A DNA stretch of 64,000 bases from contig DAOTUI010000197.1 of the NCBI GenBank assembly GCA_034437035.1, positions 19,162-83,161 of the forward strand, read 5' to 3'. Origin of the DNA: CAKZQX01 sp034437035. GTDB taxonomy: Bacteria; Chloroflexota; Chloroflexia; Chloroflexales; Chloroflexaceae. The position numbers and the translations under genes are program-made. The notes under the pieces were generated by a model. It saw only the letters and a list, made by a program, of their open reading frames with translations. It had not been told where the DNA came from and searched no databases. This document shows, in pieces, positions 1-7,407 of this stretch. How positions within the stretch are numbered: position 1 is the first letter of the stretch; each line of letters starts with the position of its first letter.

Positions 1-509
1 CGATGGTAGTAGGCAAAATAGGCCAGAACACTGGTGAAATGCTGTACAAAACCCTGACGAAAACTCTGCTCGTCATGCATTGCCAGTTCGATATTTCGAT
101 CAATAAACAGCTTGAATTCTTCCGGGACAATTTCGCGCCCGACCTGATAGGCCACCTGCCCCTTGAGTTTGCCGAGTTCGGTTTTGATCGCCTCAAAGTC
201 GTGTGAGTAGTCGAGGTGTACCTCAAGAGAACGTAGTTCCTGAAAAAAATCGCGTAACTGGCTGAATTTCATCCGCCGCCGCCCCAGAATGAGCCGGTTG
301 CCCAGTAACTTGGCAATATCAATTGCCAGCGTGTCGATGACTTCGGGACGCAGGTAAGGCTTGCCGTCTCGCAGCGTAAAGTATCCTTCGCGCAGATAAC
401 CCGTGCCAAACCGGAACGTCGTGCCGACATCCGCCTGAGAATGTCCCGGATAACCCTGCGTCTGCCCATTGTAATGTGCCGGCTGTTTACGGCGATCTTT
501 TCTGCTCAT
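1..509 (-). CDS. csm2: Csm2, small subunit of the type III-A CRISPR complex (partial, runs off the left edge)
   Basis: The minus-strand frame starts at ATG 509, preceded by AAAGGAGCAGCC as ribosome-binding site, and stays open to base 1, giving at least 169 residues without a stop. Residues from about 80 on match the Csm2 pattern: a helix FSQLRDFFQELRSLE, then KTELGKLKGQVAYQVGR, then VPEEFKLFIDRNIELA. Csm2 is the helical small subunit that lines the crRNA-target duplex in the Csm effector. The first 23 bp overlap the end of csm1, so the two are translationally coupled, as usual in csm operons. The N-terminal ~50 residues are longer than in typical Csm2. The C-terminus and the rest of the locus lie outside the window. 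Confidence 0.85.
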   Translation of the reverse strand, partial: MSRKDRRKQPAHYNGQTQGYPGHSQADVGTTFRFGTGYLREGYFTLRDGKPYLRPEVIDTLAIDIAKLLGNRLILGRRRMKFSQLRDFFQELRSLEVHLDYSHDFEAIKTELGKLKGQVAYQVGREIVPEEFKLFIDRNIELAMHDEQSFRQGFVQHFTSVLAYFAYYH

Positions 510-2796
510 GGCTGCTCCTTTGTGGCTTGATGTATAGCAGATAGGTGGCGATCAACTCCAGATGCCGCATTGACGGATCTGGCCGGCTGGTGTGCAGTGA
601 TTGGAGCAAGGTGTCGGCCCACTGATATACGGCGGGATGCCCCTTGCGCAAGGTGCGTGCGATGGCGTAGGCAAAGCGTGCTTTGTAGCGTAGCCCTTCG
701 ACCGCGCCGGTATCCATCCAGAGGCGGTAGAGCCGCCCATACTCGATCAGGTTGCTGAGCAGGGTTGTGGTCAGGTGCGCCACCCCTGGCTGCAACAGCG
801 CGATCTGCGCCAGGATCTGCCGCACCTCGTCCCAGGACAGCGTATCGCCCAGGAGAGTCAGATGATCGCCGGTCTGTTGCGGGTCGTCTGTTTTACGCGC
901 AAAGCTGGCCTGCATGCGTGCCTCGCGCGTATCGCGGGCGGCCTGTGCCGGCAGATAATCCGCCGGTGTAAACCGGACACCAGCGGACATGGTAATATCG
1001 GGATTATCTCCCACGAACCGCGCCAGTTGGTCGCGCACTGCGCATGCCAGGTCGGCAACCCGGTCCCATGGCCCCACCAGCAAGCATGCGTCGCCGCCGG
1101 AGAAAACCGTGTAGCAGTCACGATAATCCTGCTCCGTACCGGCAGGGGGTTGACTGAGCCGTTGCTGTAGCCGGCCGGAAAAGAACTGATCGATACGCCG
1201 GCTCAGGGTGGCAATGTGGGCGATCGTATCATAGCCGTCGCTGTCGCGCCGCAGCCCTTCAGTCAGCAGGATTGTCAGGTCGTCCAGGCCGGCGTCCAGA
1301 TAGCCGAGCAGTGCGCGGCCATGCGCCCGGGCCGCGATTACGGCAAAGGTCAACGGCTCACTGTCCGACCCGGTGGGGATGTGGGTTGCCAGGTAGCGGA
1401 ACCTGGCCGGGTAATCCGCCAGGTCATGGAACTGCGGGTCGTTGATCTGCACGATCTGGTAAGGTTCCCCCGCGTCAGCCAGTTGGTCGGCCGACAGCAG
1501 TCGGACGGTGCAGTTGAACGGCAGGGGCCGGGCGGTTGCATCGGCATCTTCCGGATAGCCCTGGTAGTAGGCAATGTAGCGTGCATGGGGCAACTGTCGT
1601 CCCCAGGCCAAATCCTGCGTACATTGCCGACACAGGGTACCGGGTTGGGTTGCCGGGAATTTACCGCAACCCGCACAGACACCGGTTTCCTGAAAATTGT
1701 GTGGGAGCAGAAAAGCGGCTTCATCCCACTCGCCGCCGGTAGTCAAGACAGTGTGGGCGCGCCGTTGCGCTTCTCGCTGGAGCCGCTGCTGTAACCGGTT
1801 CAGCAGGTCGCCAAAGCCGAGCCGCGTGGAACTACTCGCCTGAAACTGCTCCCCGGCAAAGCTCAGGTATGCCGGACTCAGCCCGATTTCGCCGTTGCAG
1901 TGCTGCTGCAACCAGGTATCGATCGTATGTCGCAATTTCTGAATGATCATTGCAACATCGTCCCGGTTGGGAAGCAGCAGGTAGAAGGTATTCCCGGTCG
2001 CCATGATCAGATTGCCGTCCGGCACCCCAAACCGCCGGGCCACCTGCTGCCCAACCAGATCGACCAGAGTTTGCAGGTAGAGCGCGCGGGCTCGCAGCCG
2101 CTGCGCCACTCCACCTGGCCCGGCGTGGGTGATATCACACAGGTAATCCGAAAAACCGGTCAACTGGCCTGCCAGCAAACAGAAGCGCTCGGACTGAGCT
2201 TCTGTCTGAACGTCCGCGTTGGGCATCCGGTCGGCATGGTACTGATAGAGGCAAACGGCAATCGCGCTGGTTAACCGGGCCGTGTCGAAGAGCGACACAT
2301 CAGGCGAACCACCGGGCAGGCATCCGCCGTAGCGCTGGAGCAGTGCCGGCAGATGTGCATAAACCTGCGCAAACCGGGTGCAATCGACCCGGGTTGCCAG
2401 CCAGTCCAGTTCGCGTGCCAGATCCTGCAGATGTGCTGCCAACCCGGACATATCCGGGTCTGAGCGAGGAAACAGAACCTCCAGGGAGTCATGGGTCGCC
2501 GGGAGTGATGCAATCGGGTAATAGGATGGTTGCAATGATTGCTGCCGGCTGATCCGCACCTGGCTGAAGATCGAGCGAAGCGGTTGGTCCGGCAATCCTG
2601 ACCGGGGTTGCCCGTTGCTGCCGGCATACTGCCGTGCCTGCTCCAGGATTGCCGCCGACACTGGTTGATCCTCCAGGCGGGTTAGAGCGAGCAACCGCTG
2701 TGTAGCCGGAGAAATCTCGGTTGGAGTGGCAGCCAGCATTCTCGGTATATCCCACAAGAGCGCTGCCAGAGCCAGATGTTCCAGCGCTTCCATCAT
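487..2796 (-). CDS. csm1: Csm1/Cas10, large subunit of type III-A CRISPR complex, with altered HD and GGDD motifs
   Basis: 769 residues, a normal length for Cas10/Csm1, the scaffold that in active systems cuts ssDNA (HD domain) and makes cyclic oligoadenylate (Palm GGDD). Visible here: an N-terminal helix LALAALLWDIPRML where HD nucleases normally have HD (here WD); a zinc ribbon CAGCGKF...CRQC near residue 400; and a second Palm strand YTVFSGGDACLLV near residues 563-574, with GGDA in place of GGDD. Both activities may therefore be lost or changed. ATG 2796 and ATG 2793 are adjacent behind GGAGAGG; the second is better spaced. It overlaps csm2 downstream. No other cas gene or array is seen upstream, only a MITE and the PHP gene. 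Confidence 0.9.
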   Translation of the reverse strand: MMEALEHLALAALLWDIPRMLAATPTEISPATQRLLALTRLEDQPVSAAILEQARQYAGSNGQPRSGLPDQPLRSIFSQVRISRQQSLQPSYYPIASLPATHDSLEVLFPRSDPDMSGLAAHLQDLARELDWLATRVDCTRFAQVYAHLPALLQRYGGCLPGGSPDVSLFDTARLTSAIAVCLYQYHADRMPNADVQTEAQSERFCLLAGQLTGFSDYLCDITHAGPGGVAQRLRARALYLQTLVDLVGQQVARRFGVPDGNLIMATGNTFYLLLPNRDDVAMIIQKLRHTIDTWLQQHCNGEIGLSPAYLSFAGEQFQASSSTRLGFGDLLNRLQQRLQREAQRRAHTVLTTGGEWDEAAFLLPHNFQETGVCAGCGKFPATQPGTLCRQCTQDLAWGRQLPHARYIAYYQGYPEDADATARPLPFNCTVRLLSADQLADAGEPYQIVQINDPQFHDLADYPARFRYLATHIPTGSDSEPLTFAVIAARAHGRALLGYLDAGLDDLTILLTEGLRRDSDGYDTIAHIATLSRRIDQFFSGRLQQRLSQPPAGTEQDYRDCYTVFSGGDACLLVGPWDRVADLACAVRDQLARFVGDNPDITMSAGVRFTPADYLPAQAARDTREARMQASFARKTDDPQQTGDHLTLLGDTLSWDEVRQILAQIALLQPGVAHLTTTLLSNLIEYGRLYRLWMDTGAVEGLRYKARFAYAIARTLRKGHPAVYQWADTLLQSLHTSRPDPSMRHLELIATYLLYIKPQRSSHEQKRSP

Positions 2797-2963
2797 CCTC
2801 TCCAGATACTATGTTTCTCCCGCACCAGTCATAATCGGCAGCACTCATACCCAGGCCGGCGGCACGGACGAAGCAGAGGCTCACACGGGAACCTGACATC
2901 AAAGTTCCCCCCGTTAGTGTAACGCATATGAGTGACCAACATGATACGAGGAATCGAAAAAGG

Positions 2964-3033
2964 GGTTAATGGTTAGGGGTTACTCCGTGTCCCCTAACCA
3001 TCAACCCCTGATCCCTAACCATTAAACCTTAAC
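2964..3033. repeat. Heptad-periodic degenerate tract
   Basis: Ten consecutive 7-bp units (GGTTAAT, GGTTAGG, GGTTACT, CCGTGTC, CCCTAAC, CATCAAC, CCCTGAT, CCCTAAC, CATTAAA, CCTTAAC). The left GGTTA-type and right CCCTAAC-type units are also roughly reverse complements. It lies in the gene-free stretch between csm1 and the PHP gene, together with a MITE copy. Confidence 0.7.
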
Positions 3034-3042
3034 TGTAATGTT

Positions 3043-3187
3043 ACACGACTTACGCGGTACAGCTTTATTTCGGTCTGTTGACCACCCCAAAAGCCAGTTT
3101 CGCCTGCGGCAGCATGGTACTTTATTGTTTCTTCCACCCTGCCGGAGGCGGAGTCGCCTGCCGGGTCAATGACCGCCTAACTCGTGT
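3043..3187. mobile_element. MITE-like element, copy 1 (short form)
   Basis: Left terminal repeat ACACGACTTACGCGGT and right ACCGCCTAACTCGTGT are near-perfect inverted repeats. Inside are the family's inner arms CGCCTGCGGCAGCATGGTAC and CTGCCGGAGGCG. The central long palindrome of other copies is reduced to about ten bases. No clear target duplication is seen. It ends 5 bp from the stop of the PHP gene. Confidence 0.75.
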
Positions 3188-3192
3188 AACCA

Positions 3193-5526
3193 TCACATCT
3201 CCCCATACAACTCCAGCAGTTCGCGCCATTCGCCCTGGAGTTCTTCGCGCCGGGCGGCATAGAAGAAGTGATCGCGGCCCTGTTCATCACGGTAGACCAG
3301 ATCTACCTGGCTACGCATTGGTCGCATGTAGCCGATGTTGCCCCACCAGCGCACCAGCGACTCGTCCAGGGGCGTATCGCGGAGGTACATACGTGCTGCA
3401 TACTCGCGCACAGTTCCCGCCTCGATATCCTGGAGCCGCCAGGGCATACCGCTAACGTCGCCGGTGCGCAGGTTGCGAAAGATATAGCGCCACTCGCCAT
3501 CTTCGTCCAGTTCGGCACTGATAACCTCGATGCCGGTACGGGGGCGCGGAACGCGGATCAGCGCCAGCCAGGGATCGGTCAACTTGGTGCGGGGCACACT
3601 CAGGAATTCCTGATGCTCATTCCCGTCCTTCTCCTTCATCGCAAGGTCAAAACAGACATCGCTGCCAGCATCCGTGTAGATCCGCCAGAGGCCACCCCGT
3701 CCCCGCCAGCGATGCCGCCGCTCGCCCCAGGGCTTGACCGGGACGGTGAACTCGGGTACTTCATCTTCAACATCGAGCAGGGCTTCCTCAAAGGCGTTCG
3801 GCTCCTGCTCCAGCGCCTCTTCGTTGCGCTCGTTGAGCAGCGCCATCCAGCCTTCACTTAGACCCCAATCCGAAACACCAAAGAAGACATGGTCAATCAC
3901 GCCGTTGGCATCCCGGTGAACCAGATCGTACTTGGTTCGGTTGCCCTGACGGTAGGCTCGCCACACGCCCAGGCGACCGCACCAGCGCACCTGGCTCTGC
4001 AGATCGAGCCGTCCCTCGCGCAGATCCTCGTGGCGACTGATGGCATAGGCCCACAGACCCTGGGCCTTATCCCGGGTGACCCCTGCCGTGGTTCGCAGGT
4101 CGCGTACCTCGTAGTACCAGGCTCCGCCCCGCCGCTGCCCACCGACGATCTCGACGCCGCTACGGGGTAGATCAAGCTCCTGCCCGCTGTCGAGCGGCGA
4201 GTTACCGCCGCTGGCAAGCGCCCGCCGGCAGAGTTGCATAACTTCCCCGCGATCAGCCGCCATTGTCTCACCATCGCGGCGCACATAGACGACGCCATCA
4301 TTACCGATGTAGGGCGGCAGTTCGTCCGGCTTGACCTCAACCCGCATAACATCCTGCCCTTCGTAGGGCATCAACTCCAGCGAAACATAAGGTTGCGGGT
4401 CAAGATGCTGTTGCACACACTGGCGCAGCAGTTCGCTTACCTGTTCGGGATTGCTGACACCAGTGACTTTCCCGCCGGGCTCGCAGCCGATAATCAACAC
4501 CCCGCCGTCGGCGTTGGCGAGGGCGGCCACATCCCGCCAGAGATCGGACACGGCCACCGCATCGTCGCCCAGGCTACGTAACACCTGCCGATCCGATGTT
4601 GCACCTGACCGGAGCACATCAACCGTCCAGTGCTTCTGATCGCGCTTGGGCACGCGTACCCGGTCGAAGTGCCGGCTGCTAAACAACCCGACCAGCGCCT
4701 CAAAGCTGTTGTCGGACAGCAGCAGTTCTACATAGCGGTCGCCGATGCCGTGGCGATGCCAGTCTTGCAGATCATTGTCCGCCAGGCGGCGCAGGCGGTG
4801 TGCATCGCTCCCCTGGATGCAAAACATCCGCCGTTCGTAGTGTTCAGTTTTGCCGTTATAAAAACCGGGGGAGGTAAATTTCTCGTGGTCGGTATAGAAA
4901 TTAATAAACTCAAGGGCATGGAGAAAGGGGCTCTGCGTTGCCGCCACCCGCGACTGGCCGCTGGTGCCCATACGTAGCGTCTCGGTAATAACGCCGTTGG
5001 GACCATTGACGTGCGGCGCGATCACCAGGCCACCGGCCCGCGCAATAATTTCGTAGGCATCGGTCACATACCGCGTATTGGCGATACTACATGCGCCCTT
5101 CTTGAGCACGTCCGGCGGCACGCCCAACTGCAACAGGGTCGCTTCAATCAGGCTCAAAGGATGGTGTGGCGAGAAAATACCCAGAATATGCGCCCCATAG
5201 TGTGATGTAAACTCAAAACCGGGCAGGACGGTAATTTTATCCAGCAACCGGCGATACTCATCAAGCCGGGACTGCTCTTCGGGCGTCAGTCGTCCGGCCG
5301 TTTCTAATGCGCTCAGAAACTCAAGCTCCCGTTGAAATTGATCATACCCCTGAACAGTATTATGGTCGGTAAAAGCGATAATCTCAAGTTCCCGGCGCTC
5401 GGCCTCCTGCAAGATATCAAGGTAGCTAACTTCTGGTTCGGCGTAATCTTCAGAAGCGGGAGTATGAATATGCAAATCGACCCGTACCCATCGCAAACCA
5501 TTGCGCTCATCAGTTACGTTACTCAT
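3193..5526 (-). CDS. PHP phosphoesterase fused to an AlbA_2/Schlafen-like domain and C-terminal repeats
   Basis: About 777 residues from ATG 5526 (GTGGAG 10 bp upstream); an upstream start at 5574 is possible but lacks a ribosome site. The N-terminus has a complete PHP metal-site set: DLHIHTPASED, FTDHN, GFEFTSHYGAHILGIF, PHVNGPNG and GSDAHRLRRL, pointing to a metal-dependent phosphoesterase or nuclease. Around residues 330-450 follows an AlbA_2 (Schlafen-type) domain with LANADGGVLIIGCE, PYIGNDGVVYVRRDGE. The last ~320 residues contain three ~100-residue W/R/Y-rich repeats, each ending in a D-LV or D-FF strand. Neighbour of the type III CRISPR genes on the same strand, but separated by 400 bp with a MITE, so operon membership is unproven. 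A defence or RNA/DNA-processing role is inference. Confidence 0.75.
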   Translation of the reverse strand: MSNVTDERNGLRWVRVDLHIHTPASEDYAEPEVSYLDILQEAERRELEIIAFTDHNTVQGYDQFQRELEFLSALETAGRLTPEEQSRLDEYRRLLDKITVLPGFEFTSHYGAHILGIFSPHHPLSLIEATLLQLGVPPDVLKKGACSIANTRYVTDAYEIIARAGGLVIAPHVNGPNGVITETLRMGTSGQSRVAATQSPFLHALEFINFYTDHEKFTSPGFYNGKTEHYERRMFCIQGSDAHRLRRLADNDLQDWHRHGIGDRYVELLLSDNSFEALVGLFSSRHFDRVRVPKRDQKHWTVDVLRSGATSDRQVLRSLGDDAVAVSDLWRDVAALANADGGVLIIGCEPGGKVTGVSNPEQVSELLRQCVQQHLDPQPYVSLELMPYEGQDVMRVEVKPDELPPYIGNDGVVYVRRDGETMAADRGEVMQLCRRALASGGNSPLDSGQELDLPRSGVEIVGGQRRGGAWYYEVRDLRTTAGVTRDKAQGLWAYAISRHEDLREGRLDLQSQVRWCGRLGVWRAYRQGNRTKYDLVHRDANGVIDHVFFGVSDWGLSEGWMALLNERNEEALEQEPNAFEEALLDVEDEVPEFTVPVKPWGERRHRWRGRGGLWRIYTDAGSDVCFDLAMKEKDGNEHQEFLSVPRTKLTDPWLALIRVPRPRTGIEVISAELDEDGEWRYIFRNLRTGDVSGMPWRLQDIEAGTVREYAARMYLRDTPLDESLVRWWGNIGYMRPMRSQVDLVYRDEQGRDHFFYAARREELQGEWRELLELYGEM

Positions 5527-6136
5527 ACGTCTATAACTCCACAAATAACGAAGGCTCTCTCTTTTCCGGAACAATCTCTATTTACTTTTGGTAGCATCGA
5601 GGTTCGGCTGCACATGTTATGGAAAGAACAGACAAAGAAAGGGCGAAGAACAGACAGGTTATCCGGCGGCGATGCGCCTGGCGCGTTCTGTTCCAGGCTA
5701 CACTGTTTGCCGTTCTTTATAGAAAGGTGCAGTTTAACTCCTTTCGGTCATAATCCACCGGCAGTATACTATAGAAAGAACAAATAAACAAAGGACAAAG
5801 AACAAACACGTTCCCTATCAGAGATGCAATTGTGGCGCTCTTTGCTCTCTGTTGCTTTGTTTGCTGTTCTCTATATATTCTTCCCCTCGCGCGACCAAAA
5901 TTTTCAAGCGGACCAAGGACAATAGCCCGTTTGCTGATAAGGGCGCATAGTGCTCCGCAAGCAATTGTTGCCTCTATGATACCTTAAAGCGGCAGAAGTG
6001 ACAATTGGTTTTTTGTGACATCTGAAACGAAAAATGTTTGGCAATCGGCTCTGCGCGACTGGCAGCCGGGGAAGCGAAACCAATGGAGTCAGACATACAC
6101 CCTCCGGACAAGCGTCGTAACAGCGCCGGCGTTTGA
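5527..6136. other. Gene-free spacer with A/C-rich, roughly 7-bp periodic patches
   Basis: No credible gene. The spacer holds low-complexity patches such as 5771-5808, where ACAAAGG, ACAAAGA and ACAAACA follow each other at 7-bp steps, and 5621-5657, with two copies of AGAACAGACA. No clear promoter for the PHP gene was found. Confidence 0.5.
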
Positions 6137-6652
6137 TTAATCGCGCATCCGCAGCGCAATCTCGGCGACACGCCGGCCCAGTGCATACGCCTGCTGCTGA
6201 TCGGCCGCGGTCAGCGTGTTGATGGCCGTTGCGCCGTAGTAGGAGCCCGACTCCTCCATATGTGGCGTCCAGGGCAGCCCGACAATCAGCATGCCGTTGC
6301 CCAGGAACCAGTGTAGCACATTGAGCAGCGTAAACTCGGTGCCGGAGTGGCGGCCCGCGCTGGTCGTAAATGCCGCGCCGACCTTCCCGGCCAGGCTGCC
6401 CTCTTCCCAGAGATCGCCGGTTGTGTCCAGCCGGCGCTTGAGCGTGCCCTTGATACCGGTCCAGTTAGGCGTGCCGATAATTAACGCATCGGCGGCGATC
6501 AGGTCGTCGCGGCCGGCCTGGCGCGGATTGCGGAGCACAACCTCAGTATTTGCGACAGATTGCGCGCCGGTGGCGATATGCCCGGCCAGTGCCTCGATCA
6601 GATCGCCCAGATCATACAGAATCAACACACGACAGGGGGCAGTTTGTGTCAC
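6137..6652 (-). CDS. Flavodoxin/WrbA-type NAD(P)H:quinone oxidoreductase-like protein
   Basis: 171 residues with a flavodoxin fold: first strand and loop RVLILYDLGDLIEALA, then DALIIGTPNWTGIKGTLKRRLDTTG and GKVGAAFTTSAGRHSGTEFTLL, then GSYYGATAI. These middle and C-terminal motifs are WrbA-like, a family reducing quinones with FMN. The phosphate-binding loop is unusual: the S/T-rich T-G-N-T is replaced by DLGDL, so FMN binding may differ. It lies 32 bp after the response regulator and is probably the last gene of the kinase-regulator operon. Confidence 0.75.
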   Translation of the reverse strand: MTQTAPCRVLILYDLGDLIEALAGHIATGAQSVANTEVVLRNPRQAGRDDLIAADALIIGTPNWTGIKGTLKRRLDTTGDLWEEGSLAGKVGAAFTTSAGRHSGTEFTLLNVLHWFLGNGMLIVGLPWTPHMEESGSYYGATAINTLTAADQQQAYALGRRVAEIALRMRD

Positions 6653-6684
6653 TGGCGGGCCTCCTTTCTCAGGATCGTATCGGA

Positions 6685-7335
6685 TTAACGTGCATCTTCG
6701 GGCGCGACCAGTCCCACGCGCGTGGCATAGAGCGCAGCCTGAGTGCGGCTCGTCAGTTCCAGCTTGTTGAGCAGGTTGCTCACATGCACGCTGACCGTCT
6801 TCTCGGTAATCGTCAGGGAGTCGGCGATCTGCCGGTTGGTGTAGCCGCGTGCCAGCAGCGTCAAGACCTCCTGCTCCCGTTTTGTCAGTCGTTCGGGAGC
6901 ATGCTCCGGCGGGCGTGAGGTCGCCTGTAGCAGATGGCGCGTGGCTTCCGGGTGCAGATAGGGCTGTCCGCTCTTGACAGTCCGAATGGCCCGGGCTAAC
7001 TCCTCCACTTCAACATCCTTGAGCAGATAGCCGTCTGCGCCTCCCTGGACAGCGCCGATCACCAGATCCGTCTCGGAAAAGGTTGTCAGCACAATGATTG
7101 GCAGATCGGGCAGCATCTGCTTGAGTGTGGTAATCGCCGTCACCCCGTCCATTTCGGGCATCACCAGATCCATCAGCACCACATCCGGCTGCAAGGTTTT
7201 TACGGTCGCAATCGCCTCCTGTCCGTTCCGCGCTTCGCCGGCCAACTCCATATCCGGCAGCACGCGCAAGACGGTACGCAACCCCTGCCGGGTAATCGCA
7301 TGGTCATCAACAATTAAGACCCGAATAGGTTCCAT
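6685..7335 (-). CDS. NarL/FixJ-family response regulator
   Basis: 216 residues. Receiver domain at residues 1-120 with acidic pocket DD 10-11, phospho-acceptor D56 (in VVLMDLVMPEMDG) and conserved T/K positions (VLTTFSE, GYLLKDV). The C-terminal LuxR-type helix-turn-helix is LTKREQEVLTLLARGYTNRQ followed by ITEKTVSVHVSNLLNKL. It is encoded 72 bp after its presumed partner kinase and should be activated by it. Targets are unknown; the downstream flavodoxin-like gene is co-transcribed. Confidence 0.93.
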   Translation of the reverse strand: MEPIRVLIVDDHAITRQGLRTVLRVLPDMELAGEARNGQEAIATVKTLQPDVVLMDLVMPEMDGVTAITTLKQMLPDLPIIVLTTFSETDLVIGAVQGGADGYLLKDVEVEELARAIRTVKSGQPYLHPEATRHLLQATSRPPEHAPERLTKREQEVLTLLARGYTNRQIADSLTITEKTVSVHVSNLLNKLELTSRTQAALYATRVGLVAPEDAR

Positions 7336-7407
7336 ATGCTGCCCTCCTTACGAATATCTGCACGCCTGATGATTCCACGGACACGCAGAAGCGCGTTTGT
7401 CCCCGGA

